DNA of 64,000 bases from Kalaharituber pfeilii (Eukaryota > Ascomycota > Pezizomycetes > Pezizales > Pezizaceae), in contig WHUZ01000087.1 of NCBI GenBank assembly GCA_015179045.1, positions 186,001 through 250,000 of the forward strand, read 5' to 3'. Positions 1 through 10,731 of this stretch are shown one piece after another (the stretch's first letter is position 1; each line of letters starts with the position of its first letter). The position numbers and the translations under genes were made by a program. The notes beneath the pieces were generated by a model that was not told where the DNA came from, did no database searches, and saw nothing but the letters and a program-made list of their open reading frames with translations.

Positions 1-1691
1 TTGTAGCATTAGGCTCAATCACCATATATTTTGTTAGCTTTTTCTCCAGAAACAATACATGATCCATCACAGTCTTGTGTGTATGTGGAGTCAAAATTGC
101 CTTATCCAGAGCAGTTCGCAGTACTATTTGCTTTGATGGAGTATCTAATATAGAGAGATCTGAATTGGCCGTCATTGTCGCTTGAACTTGAGGAGGAATA
201 ACTTTGTCGGGATCAATAGGCTAGCATCCAGACCCCCGCCATGTACCCAAAATAGTATCGGTAGTAAAAGTAGATTGTCTGGCACCACAAAGAATTTCTC
301 AGAAGTCAGGTTTGTGCAAAATATCACGAGGTTTTTGATATATCTAATCTTGTAAGCTATTGCAGTAGTGTCTTTGGAGAGGAGAGAAACATCCAACATC
401 AAGAGGTTGCATTAAATGAGTTGAATATGGGGGAAGACAAAGCATTTGAATCCGGTGATTGAGTGCATATTCAACGACTTGGTAAGCGACATGGGAAGAG
501 TGACCATCAACAATTAAAAGGCGCCAAGGATATTCGGATATATTAGAGGGAGGTAAGGTCAGTGAATCGCTCGAAATAATTATACTGCGTTTGTCATGTA
601 TAGTGCTTGTAGGAAGGCCGGTTGCTATGGGGGTGCCGGCGGTAGAGGCGGTGGAGGCGGTGGAGGTAGTGGAGGCGGTGGAGGCAGGGGCGGTGGAGGC
701 AGTGGAGGCAGTGGAGGTAGTGGTAGAGTTCACGGGGCGAGTATATGGCTCAAAGTGATATTTTATAAACTCAACACCTAGTTCATCATCCATGTATCCA
801 CTAGGCGAGCGTCCAAAAATTGCAGGAAGTTTATGGACACCCTCAGTACCGTAGTAGCCTTCTCTATGGGTTTTCGCCTGCCAGACAAGGTATGGAGGAA
901 TGATGTGACTAGCAGCATTTACTGTCTCTATGACAGTAACAAATTCTCGATTGCCATCAGTAATTGCAATTTTTTGCCTTGGACCTGCTCGAACAATACA
1001 TTTCTGCCTGCCAGTTGCAATGCCCATAATAATACCCTTTTCATTATAGTTGCAGAGGTTGTCAGGGGTGATCTTAAGTTGGCGCATTGTAGTTCGGAGT
1101 GACCGATAAAATGCCTTCTGCGCTGGAATATTTGTCCCTTGCGAATACCGAATGCGCTCAAGATATTGTACATATTTGCTGTTAACTATGGGATGTCGAA
1201 GTAAAAACCTCTCATGCCACCGATCTCCTGGAACTGCATTGCTAAACCTTCGCTGCAGAATTAAAACAGATAGATCTCAGCATTCGCAAATGAACTGGAA
1301 AGCCCATATCACTCATTGTAAGTGCCCAGGCCTCTAATGCATTCTCTTCACCTCTAGTAAGCAATTGCTGCTTTTCGCGAGCCTCCTTCCTTCCTTTCTG
1401 TACCCCATCGAGTCGTCTACGTAATGTAATAGCTTTTACATCAAAGTAGGAAGCAATTTTTGGTATTGACTCTTCCCGATGTTTGTATGCATAAGCGATT
1501 GCTCGGTTAATGTTTTCAGGCTTACTTTCCTGTCGCATAGCTATTAACTGCGGGTAAAACGAGTTCAAAATATGTAGAATTCGCTGAGATATGCAGGATA
1601 ATCGTGGTTGAAAGATGAGGAGCAGGTTGCCGAAGCGGGGGTGAAAATGTAGGATCGTTACAGGGGGGCGGATCGTTACCACATCGGGCAC
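1..1691 (-). pseudogene. Decayed pogo-like DDE transposase, runs off left edge
   Basis: The minus strand reads as a pogo/Fot-type transposase. From 1690 to about 1262 it gives an N-terminal helix-turn-helix region (SIPKIASYFDVKAITLRRRL). After a frameshift near 1262 the frame running to position 1 carries a CENP-B-like segment (WHERFLLRHP), the catalytic core (LIVDGHSSH, then PPYSTHLMQPLDVGCF) and the family C-terminal block (PIDPDKV). Stops interrupt it at 344-346, 299-301 and 221-223. The first catalytic block reads YNEKG where the family usually has MDEKG, so the first Asp appears to be Asn (AAT). A Ser/Thr/Ala microsatellite is embedded between the first and second catalytic blocks. GATCGTTAC motifs at about 1650-1680 may mark the 5' terminal repeat. 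The other end is outside the window. It is non-functional; the family call is confident. Confidence 0.8.
612..737. repeat. GGC/GGA-rich triplet microsatellite inside the transposase
   Basis: About 120 bp of imperfect GGCGGTGGAGGT-type triplets, encoding Ser-Thr-Ala runs on the minus strand. It lies in frame between the first and second catalytic blocks of the pogo-like transposase, where the family has no such insert, so it probably expanded after the copy stopped being active. Confidence 0.8.
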
Positions 1692-1854
1692 GTTAATTGG
1701 CTTTCAGTGCGGGGTTGATGGGTTGGCAACTTGAGGCTCTTTGTAAGTAATGATCCCAACACGACCGTGGTACCACTGCATATTATCAACATTGTTGTTG
1801 CAATATTCCACTCGTCGTGTCGCAGGTCTATTAAATCAGTTTAGTATTACATTG

Positions 1855-4800
1855 ATGGACGCCTTCACAATCTCGACCGGAATTGCCGGCTTGCTCTCAT
1901 TTGCTCTCGAGATCACAAAGATTCTAACCGAATACACCAACCAAGTCCAATCTGCCCCGAAGGATGCTCAAACATTGCTAGTGGAGATCAATGCTTTGAG
2001 TCATGTTCTTCAACAGCTAACGGCATTTCTGAAAAAGGAAGACCGGAAGGGGATTTTTCAACCCACTTCAATCCTATGCAATGTCATTGGTATCTGCAAG
2101 GGCAAAATCGAACATTTATATTCAACCCTTGCCAAATTTCGGTCCGGAGGTTTCAAAGACCGACTCAGGTGGCCTTTTCATAAGCAAGAATACCTTGAGG
2201 TTACCTCAACCTTACATAATTGTGCCCAAATAATCGAATTTTCGCTTACCATTGCGAATTGGTAAGCTTTATAGTATAAACTATTCTAAATCTAACTAAT
2301 ATTTAATAGTGAATTACTTTCAAAAACCTCCGAAGAAGTAATGATGGCACTATCAGAGCGAAAAGAGAAGATCGACTCTCTGCTGCCATTATTGGATGCC
2401 TCCACCGCAGCAGCTGCTGAGATGAAGAAAATGAGCGCCAATATAGAAGAGGTTTTGAGCTTTGTATCGAAAGTTGATAAGTTAGCAATGGAGCTGCAGG
2501 AAATTAAGAGTGGGGTTCAGATTATACAGCAAAATATGGATGGTATGGAGTTTATAAATCTCTTTTGTTACTTGTTTGAATTTATGTGCATGTGCTAACT
2601 TCCGGCTTCTTCCCCTCAGCGGAGAACATAGAGAAACTTCTTGCCTGGTTGTCACCACTTGAGCCACAAAAGCGACATCAGGATGTCAAGAACAGCAGAC
2701 TAGAGAATACAGGAAACTGGATTCTCCAGAGTGACGAATTTCAAAGATGGTTAAAAGGCCAACAAAACAGTGAAAGCAATCAGGTTCTGGGCTGCTATGG
2801 TGAGCCAGGAGTCGGAAAGACCATTATTACGTAAGTATACATACTATTTCTACATCAGCGACTTTAATACTAAAGGAATATATAAAGCTCAATTGTTATC
2901 GACTACATCTCTGCCAATCCAATAGGACAGCAAATGAGTGATGTATATCTATACTGTGACTATCGAGACCGAAAAGAACAGAATTTGGTACACATTATTG
3001 GCAGTTTTGTCAAACAATTAGTCTTGCAGTTTTTATCCTCTGGAACTCAGTTACCTCAGTCAATTCACAATTACTTCAAATCCGCCAACGAGAGGAAAGA
3101 AAGTTTAGCTCTTGACAAAGCACTTTTGATGCTGAAACATCTTTGTGCAGAGCTGGATAAAATCTTCATTCTACTTGACGCACTTGATGAGTTACAGGAC
3201 CAGACAAGATTGGATTTTCTCAAGGCAGTAAATGAGATTTTGCATTCACAGAGTTCCAGTTCGAAAAACCAATCCACAAACCCGAATGTGCATTTATTCT
3301 TTACCGCACGTCCACATATTCAAGACCAGGTTAATCGTTGCCTGTGTAATGCTGGTACGTTGAGAATAGTAGCTCAAGAGGAAGATATTCAAGCATACAT
3401 CAACTACCGCATTGACAGAGACACCATCGACAACGGCGAAGATGCCATGAATAGTGAGCTCAAAAACGAAATACTGAAGCTGCTACCGACGAAAGCAGAG
3501 GGAATGTATGTTCAGTTCCAAAGCGTTACATACCTTGTATAAACATATCTAAACTTTGGTATCTAGGTTCTTGCTCTCGGTCTTGCACATCGACATGATC
3601 TTAGATGAGGTGACTGTGGCTATGAGAAGAAATGCTCTACACAGCTTACCTCTGGGTCTTCATACAGCATATGATGGAACCATACTGAGGATGCGGGACT
3701 CACAGAGTCAATCCCGATACAACCTAGGCATAAGAGCGCTCATGTGGACATACCTAGCTGAGCGACCATTGAAGGTCATAGAGCTCTGCCATGCACTCTC
3801 AGTAAATGATGGGGATAAGAGTCTGGATCGCAACAACATTCCCTCTGCAAACATAATACTGCGCTGTTGCTGTGGGCTGGTGACTATAGATGATGAAACG
3901 TCAACAGTTCGTCTGGTACACTACACCCTTCAGGAGTATTTCAAATCCCACGATGAGAAATACTTTCCAACTGGCCATAACCAGATTGCAAGGACCTGTA
4001 TTATCTACCTGGACTTCTCTGAACTAACTACGTACCATTGGACAGAACATGAGAACTGGTCAGGCACCTTCTATTGTTCAGAAGATGCGCTAACGGACGA
4101 CTACGCTTTGTTTGAGTACGCATCTTCTCAATGGGGCCATCATGCACGAAAGCAGTGTGATGAAACTACTTGCAATCTTGCTGTTGCCATGCTTCAACGT
4201 GAATGCTGCCCCGCCCTTATGGAACTGGATTGCGACTTCCATGATTGGAGAATGAAATGCAGATTATCAAGCTTGTCTGCTGTTGCTTCGTTCGGAGTCG
4301 AGAGCATCTTCCGCGCTCTACTGCAGATTTCGGATCCGAATGAGGACGGTAGCTGCGGCGGCACGGCGTTGCTCTACGCTGCAGCACAGGGCCACGAAGC
4401 TATAGTCCGCTTGTTGCTTGAGCGAGCTGATGTTGACGTCAATATAGGGGTAAGCGACAGTGGAACCCCATTGTCGTGTGCCGCCTTAAACGGCCATGAG
4501 GCGATAGTCCGCTTATTGCTTGAGCGAGCTGATGTGGACGTCAATATGGAGGGAGACTACCATGGAACCCCATTGTGGTGTGCAGCCTCAAGCGGCCATG
4601 AGGTGATAGTCCGCTTATTGCTTGAGCGAGCTGATGTGGACGTCAATATGAAGGGAGGCTACCGTGGAGCCCCATTGGGGTATGCAGCCTTTGAAGGCCA
4701 TGAGGCGATAGTCCGCTTATTGCTTGAGCGAGCTGATGTGGACGTCAATATGAAGGAAGAATATGATGGAACCCCATTGTGGGGTGCAGCCTCTAACGGC

Positions 4801-5359
4801 CATGAAGCGATAGTCCGCTTATTGCTTGAGCGAGCTGATGTGGACGTCAATATGATAGGAAGATACAATGAAACCCCATTGTCTGGTGCAGCCTTCCACG
4901 GCCATGAGGCGATAGTCAGATTATTGCTTGAGCGAGCTGATGTGGACGTCAATATGAGGGGAGAGTACGGTAAAACCCCACTGTGGTATGGTGTTGGGTG
5001 CAGCCTCAAAGGGCCATGAGGCAATAGTCCGCTTATTGCTTGAGCAAGCTGATGTGAACGTCAATAAAACAGGATCTGACGGTGAAACCCCATCGATGGG
5101 TGCAACCTTAAATGGCCATGAGGCGATAGTCCGCTTGTTGCTCGAACGACCAGACCTTGACATCAACTTCCCGGACGAATTTGGCGAGACACCTCTCTCT
5201 ATAGCAATTGACCAACAATACCTCCCAATAATTAAGTTGCTCCGTGATCGAGGTGCACAGTTAGCCCCCTCGCCGACCACATCTTCCGTTAGTCAGAAGC
5301 GAAAACTGAGCGTTAATGCCGACCAGGTGTCCCATAGGAGGTCGAAATCGCCTCGCTAG
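1855..5359 (+). CDS. NACHT-ankyrin NLR-like protein with frameshift in the repeat domain
   Basis: STAND/NLR-like protein, a family linked in fungi to non-self recognition and programmed cell death. Proposed exons: 1855-2261, 2310-2542, 2620-2830, 2888-3505 and 3567 onward. The introns are 48-77 bp with GTAAGC/GTATGG/GTAAGT/GTATGT donors and CTAAC-like branch sites, and all phases agree. Residues 1-210 match the fungal N-terminal STAND domain (HeLo-like). The NACHT P-loop GEPGVGKT is near residue 274 and Walker B ILLDALDEL near 378. A winged-helix-like VHYTLQEYF lies near 607, and ankyrin repeats start near 757. The frame ends at 5019 (973 aa) because a 10-bp insertion near 4985 shifts it. The other frame continues two more repeats and a basic tail to 5359. 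It may be a truncated allele. No promoter element was recognised. Confidence 0.85.
4366..5225 (+). repeat. Eight near-identical 102-bp ankyrin repeats
   Basis: The anchor GGCCAYGAG starts at 4390, 4492, 4594, 4696, 4798, 4900, 5012 and 5114. Spacing is exactly 102 bp (34 codons) except 4900 to 5012, which is 112 bp. Each unit encodes the ankyrin core GHEAIVRLLLERADVDVN with very few changes; variable codons cluster in the loop after it. Such uniformity implies recent amplification or gene conversion. Confidence 0.95.
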
Positions 5360-5379
5360 ACTCCAGTTCTATTTCACAA

Positions 5380-5818
5380 ATTGCCTCTCAATACTTTCAT
5401 ACCCATGTCATGCACGAAGGAGGATGAAAGGGAAAGGATTCAGATGTTCGTAGGGGTAGGGGGCGGAAGCTCTGAGAGAAGAGTGGTAGGGAGGAGAGGG
5501 TGGTCGCGTGTTTTGCTTCTGTTTCGATTGCTTGCTAGTTTACTTGCTTTTGTACTGCAATGTTATTTGTCCTTATCATAGTGCAGCAGCGTGATGAAGA
5601 AACAATTACTTCAGGAGAGAAAGTCAGCACATGCAATATGTTATGGCGCGTGAATTGTGAGGATACACTAGGCTACTTAACATTCGGGTTCGTCGAAACC
5701 TCTAACCTGAAGACACCATTTTGTATATCTTATTGTTCGTGCTTCGATAGATACGACTGATATGACTTTTTGATATAAACCGGCCACTAACATTTATTTC
5801 TGGAACAAATTACCGGTA
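5380..5818. other. Intergenic, nothing recognised
   Basis: Downstream of the NLR gene. Only short open frames without recognisable domains and a purine-rich patch at 5410-5510. I see no gene or repeat. Confidence 0.5.
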
Positions 5819-5819
5819 G

Positions 5820-6560
5820 TATTTTATTTTATTTTATTTTTTTTATGTCATTAATCGCATGCCGCCCTAAGGGCTATGGCGATATCTAGTTACATATGAA
5901 ATAAAAGGAAAGTTAGATATGAAAGTAGAAATCCCCGGAAACTCCTGTGTGAAGGGAAAGTGAGAATAAACAATAAGGTGCCGGCGGCGCTCATTGGTAA
6001 TGCGGGTGGCTCGAGCTCAAACGAGCCAAGATCATGCTAGTGTTTTTCTTGCCAGCTCGCTAAAAGGCTTAGCCAGTGCAAGGTTTAATATAGTAATAAT
6101 TGGAGACTTGGAGCTCATTCTGACCTACCAACAACTTTGAAATGCTCAATTTAGCTGATAGTAGTGAGAAAGATGAAAATTTAGCTTAGTTTAGTTTAGT
6201 TTGTCAATATTATATAATATAATCAATCTACTGTAGGCTCGAGCTCATGCCAGGCCAGCTCGTGCCGCTCACTAGTCGTACACGCTCGTCCGCAACCACT
6301 TTTCCTGCAAGTGTCACTTTCGCAATTTCCCTCTGTGTCTCCAAGTATACCACCACAGAACTAGTCTTCTTTGCCTTCCTCCACTAGGATTGATTTCCTC
6401 CGCAGCCATCTGATCCCTACAATCTTTCCTATGTCTTTATTGGAGGCCTCCAATCATCTTCTGACATTCCCCAAGTCTTTCCTCAGGGCTATGCCGTGGA
6501 TGACAACGCTGTGTTTCGAGGTGGTGTTGTCGGGGAGGCTACCTATAAAAAAACAATAAG
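5820..6560 (-). mobile_element. LINE A, ORF1-only type, 5'-truncated and interrupted
   Basis: Read on the minus strand, the element ends with the A hairpin (TATCGCCATAG...GCGATTAATG) and an A/T-rich tail at 5820-5880. A 3' UTR with the CCCGC-type hairpin lies near 5975-6000. The C-terminal part of LINE ORF1 (VIHGIALRKDLG, then GIRWLRRK) is read at 6560-6300, with stops. The 3' UTR is separated from ORF1 by about 270 bp of foreign sequence (about 6002-6275) whose ends carry GGCTCGAGCTC and whose boundaries I cannot fix. No RT sequence is present, as in the other ORF1-only copies here. Confidence 0.7.
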
Positions 6561-6773
6561 CTATGCGGTTGCTGCGTATGGCGGTAAAGCTATTCACGAA
6601 GGAAAGAGATAGAGAGATATTGAGCGAGTAGTTGCGAGAGATGGGACACTTATATAGATGAATTGTAGACATACATAGAAAGTAGTATAACACAAATGGT
6701 TACGAGACTGAACACAAAGTAAATATCAGCACTGGGTAACAACAAGTGCGCGATAGCTAAAACAGATGAAACA

Positions 6774-6776
<3 letters not shown>

Positions 6777-6806
<30 letters not shown>

Positions 6807-6834
6807 CACGTGACACCGCATGCAGATGGCAGGG
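6777..6834 (-). mobile_element. Hairpin-only retroposon, family B
   Basis: (TA)n and poly-T are followed by CACGTGACACCGCATGC and GGCAGGGC, the reverse complement of the B tail with its inner hairpin deleted. It is flanked by a 14-bp target-site duplication CAGATGAAACATAT at 6763-6776 and 6835-6848. Confidence 0.8.
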
Positions 6835-7126
6835 CAGATGAAACATATGAAACGAACTACATATATGAAACTGCAACACAGGTGCAACAGATATGTGTTT
6901 CAACACTCTCGCTCAGACGTTGCAGCAAAGGTCATGGGCAAACCTGATGCGCTTCACATGTTTGAGTGTTTTGGTGCAGAGGTCAGAAGGGTTAGTATCT
7001 GTCTAGAAGTAGTCAAGGACGAAATCACCAGCAGCAAGGTATTCTCTAGTAAGGTGATAGTGAACATCTCTATGCTTAGTCCTCTGGTGTTGCCCTAGAT
7101 TGTTGAATATGTCAATGGAGGACGTA

Positions 7127-9570
7127 TTTTTTTTTTTTTTTTTTTTTTTTTATATCAGTACTCGCATGGCGCCCTAAGGGCTATGGCGAGGTATTCAGTT
7201 ACATAGGAAATAAAAGGAAATAAGATAATTAACATGTAGATGCCCACGGCTCTCTCTGGTGGTGTGGGTGATGAAAAACCAGCAAAGGAAAATACATTTT
7301 GAGTCCCACAGCTCTCGCTAGTAGTGTGGGTAGTGCCAAAGTCAGCATTTTTTTTTTTTTTTTTTTTTTTTTTTATATCATTACTCGCTTGCCGCCCTAT
7401 GGGCTATGGCGAGGGCCTTATTTAACAAGGAGTGAAAACAAACAAAAAGGAAACAACTAGACACATGTGGTACCCGCGGTGATCCTACGTAATGCGGGAG
7501 AAAAGATAACTAAGTACATGTGGCACTCGCGGTGCTCGTGAGTGATGCGGGTGGAAAGGGCCAGTCTGTCCATCCTATTTCCGTCCCCTGTCCCGTTCGT
7601 ACTGGTCCGCTTTTAACCAACGTCCTCCAAGTCTCACTCTCCCCACCTCGATCGGCTTCTCCAGGTATACCACCACCGAACTGGTCTTCTTCTCTTCTTC
7701 GACCAGTATTGTCTTCCTTATGAGCCAGCGAATCCCTACCGTCTTTCCTAACTTGTTGCTTGCTTCCAGCCATTTCCGGACCTTGCCCAACTCCTTTCTT
7801 AGGGCAATGCCGTGTACGACGATGCCGTGTGCGGTGGTGGAGGCATCGGGGGTGGCTGTGGAAGTTGCGGATGATGTCCTAGGGGGCCGGGGAGGGGCGC
7901 TGGAGTTTTTTGTGGGGCCTGGGGAGGGATCGGGGGTCTGTGGGCTGGTGGGGGGTTGGGGGTTTTTCCCCTTGAGGTGGTTTGGAAGGCTGTTTCTTGA
8001 CTCGGCAGCCTTTGTCTCTTCGGGGTGGGGGGGGGGGGGTGGTGTCACAGTCTCGGGGGCCCCTCAGTGTTGGGTGCCGTCTTCGGATGTGGAGAGGGTC
8101 CCGCTGTAGCGGCTATCTTCCCCGCCTCTTTGTCATTGAGCTGTCGCTTCAGGGCGTAAGGGACCTGGGGAGATGGCGCCTTCCCTTTGCGTTTCTTGTT
8201 GGGCCTTTCCGGTGTTGGTGATGAGCTGGACCCCGATGGCTGCGGTGGCTGTGGAGGTGGGGGGGGCCCCTGTCGGGGGTGTGTCTACCGGAGGCGTCTC
8301 CATCCACGTGATGGGGCTGAACCCCAATTTCTGTGGCGGTGGTGGTGGTGGTGGCATGATTGGTCTTCCTACTTCCGTCCTCTGCCCCAATCATACTGTT
8401 CCACTCGCAACTATCGTCCTCCGAGCCTCATTTTCCCGACCTCCGTAGTCTTCTCCAAGTAGACTACCGCTGAACTTGTCCTTTTTCCCTCGCCAATCAG
8501 TGTGTCCTTCTTCCTCAGCCAACGGATCCCGGTCGTCTAACCTAAATCCTTGTTGTCAGACTCCAACCATCTCCGGACCTTCCCTAAGTCCTTCCTCAGG
8601 GCTCTTCCGTGTATGACGATGCCGGCTTTGGAGGTAGTGGTGGCATCGGGGGTGGATGGTGGGGGGGGGCTTGGTCTTTTGTGGGCGGGGGAGAGGGGGG
8701 GGGGGGGGTTCTGGGTTTTTGGGTGGTCGCGGAGCCTGGGGTGGGCTCGGGGTTCAATGTTTTGGGTGGGGTGGGGGTGCCAGCATGGGTGCCGGCGGTG
8801 TGTGGGGTCCCAACCGTTGGCGCGGTGGCGATCCTCCTTATCGTCTAACCTGCGCTTGAATGCATATGGGTCCTGAGCAGACGCAGCTTTTCCCTTGCGC
8901 TTCCTGCTCTGGGTCGTGACCTCCGGTGTGGTCGCAGTCGCCATACGTGGCTCTCCGAGTGTGTGGTGACCGTTGTGCTGAAGCCTAATGCTTTGGGGGT
9001 ATGTCTGTCTTCCGAGGAACTGGTGGGCTCCACCGTGTCGACGGTGAAGAGTGGGCTGAGGCCTAGGACTCCGGGGGGTTGAGAGCGGCCGGTGGGAGGG
9101 GCTCGGCGGCTGGTGGGGGAGATGGGTCGGCAAGCCAGTCTGGGAGGGGGTGGTTTGGCCCTCCTACGTATACCATTATCGTGGTGCCCCCATTAAAACG
9201 TATCCATAGGCATGATCCTTTCATTGGGGCACGGGGGCTGCTTGTCCTGAATTTCCACAGTGTGGCGAGCACCAGACCCCATGAGACGGCCGCATCTAGC
9301 AGCGTCTCGGTCAGGGTCTCCTAGTCTGGTATCTGGAAACTCGCGCCAGTCTTTGGAGGAAGGGGGATGGTGGTCCTCCATCGCGGGTGGAAGGGGTGGC
9401 GGGGGGGAGCTGGTCCTCAGCTTCTTCTTGCCTTTGGGCATTTGTGGTGGGTGGGTGGTGGTTCGGCCCCCTATCGGGTCTTGGCGTGTTGGCGACGGAG
9501 CGGCGACTTCCTCAAACTTCGCCCCACGGGGGAAACTTGGGGGAGTGGGTATTTGGGAATGAAAATTAGA
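7127..9570 (-). mobile_element. LINE A, ORF1-only type, split by a sister copy
   Basis: The 3' part is 7127-7347: poly-A tail, A hairpin and a 3' UTR with two CCCAC...GTGGG hairpins. ORF1 resumes at about 8351 and runs to about 9560. On the minus strand it starts with a basic/Pro-rich N-terminus (MPKGKKKLRTSS near 9441), has a SRKRKGKAASAQDPYAFKRR block, a Pro-rich linker and the HGRALRKDLGKVRRWLES block, and ends QYDWGRGRK-stop at about 8367. Frames are broken in several places. No endonuclease, RT or RNase H is present although the 3' tail is identical to that of RT-bearing copies. ORF1 of such LINEs is assumed to be a nucleic-acid-binding gag-like protein. Confidence 0.65.
7348..8350 (-). 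mobile_element. LINE A, ORF1-only copy nested in the 3' UTR of another
   Basis: Poly-T at 7348 is followed by the reverse-complement A hairpin, a 3' UTR with two tandem CCCGC...GCGGG hairpins (7455-7555) and the ORF1 stop at 7575. ORF1 is open from 8048 to 7575 (157 aa): a Pro-rich linker, then VVHGIALRKELGKVRKWLEA, TSSVVVYLEK and a VRLGGRWLKADQYERDRGRK terminus. It continues frameshifted to about 8340. It sits just downstream of the ORF1 stop of the enclosing copy. TSDs are not clear (perhaps 3-4 bp). G/C homopolymers are long throughout. Confidence 0.65.
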
Positions 9571-9747
9571 TAGAAATACTCAGCGCGCTGAGTGCTTTCG
9601 ATCTATGTAGGTTTCGCGGGGGGGGGGGCGTTGTGGTTGCGGAGTCGCTTCCAAACGCTCGTCCTGTCAAGGTGGTTGTCGGTGCCCGCGCCGTCCAGGC
9701 GGCCTGAATGTTATTGGTCGCATGCCGCCCTAGGGACTATGGCGAGA
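9571..9747. other. Junction with a degraded A hairpin
   Basis: GC-rich linker. At 9716-9745 it contains a reverse-complement A hairpin (CGCATGCCGCCCTAGGGAC, TATGGCGAGAG) without its poly-T. It is probably an old insertion that lost its tail. Confidence 0.5.
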
Positions 9748-10011
9748 GTGGGAGAGGATGATCGAAAGAGCCAAGGAGGATGCAGTGGCCAGCTTTACAG
9801 ATGGCAGGTCGGAAGAGTTGGGAGGTGGGTGGTGCTGGAGGCAAGTGGTAGCAGGCGAGGATGAGGGGAACCGGTGGGTAGGCACAAAAGTTCCCTGTAG
9901 GACGGAAAGGTCGCAGGCATGAGGGAGCCCTCAAAACCAGCGATGACAGAGCCAAGGTGTTGCTGCTCGCTGACTGACAGGCGGGGATCAGTGCAGTCAA
10001 GGGAGCGAAAA

Positions 10012-10731
10012 GGTGATGGGGAGGGTGGAGGGGGAGTTGCTGATATTGACAGATTCGAGGCATGCGATCAGGAGAATGAAGGCGATAGCGAGAGGAGACC
10101 CAACACACGACGGCGCGACGAACAAGTTGAGAAAAGCCTGGGAGGAGAGGGTGGGGAGGGGGGACATAGACGTGGCGATTATGTGGGTGAAGGCTCATGT
10201 AGGCATAGAGGGGAACGAAGAGGCAGACAGGGTGGCGGGTTGGGGGACAGCACTGCAATATAAGGCGGAGGTGGTCACAGAGGCGGGGCAGAGACAGAGG
10301 CTCAGGAGAGAGAGAGCGGAAGAGAGGAACAGGTTAGGCTTGGCGTACAGACCTTTAGAAAGGGTAGGCAGGGAAGTTAGCCGACTAGCGGGGCTCCTGG
10401 GAGGGAAGGGGCTGAGGGCGTGGAGGTGGAAGATCGGGGAAGGGGATGGGCCAGAATGCAGATGGTGTGGAGAAGCTGAGGAGACGACCGCCCATTTACT
10501 GGGTGAGTGTAGGTTATGGAAGAGGAGGTGGCCAGGGGGTGAAGAGCATGTGAGGAACCCTCCGAAGAGGAGGGAAGGGGAGAGAGACAGGCTAGATACT
10601 CTTATAGAAATGTTGGGGGAGTGAGGCGGGGGGAGGAGGGGGGAGCAAGGAGGGGATATATTGTTCTAACTCTCTCGAATGTAACTAGCACAACATCGCC
10701 ATAGCCCATAGGGCGGCAAGCGATTAAATGA

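Noticed and set aside
4366..5225. Regular 102-bp repeat with variable segments, CRISPR-like at first glance
   Set aside because: The repeats are in-frame ankyrin codons in a eukaryotic gene. There are no short palindromic repeats with unique spacers.
4659..5280. Minus-strand open frames across the ankyrin array
   Set aside because: They are shadows of the repetitive sense frame, with Ser/Arg-rich content and no family match.
7520..9573. Many Gly-rich open frames on the plus strand
   Set aside because: They are the antisense of the Pro-rich linker of LINE ORF1; the minus-strand frames carry the conserved block.
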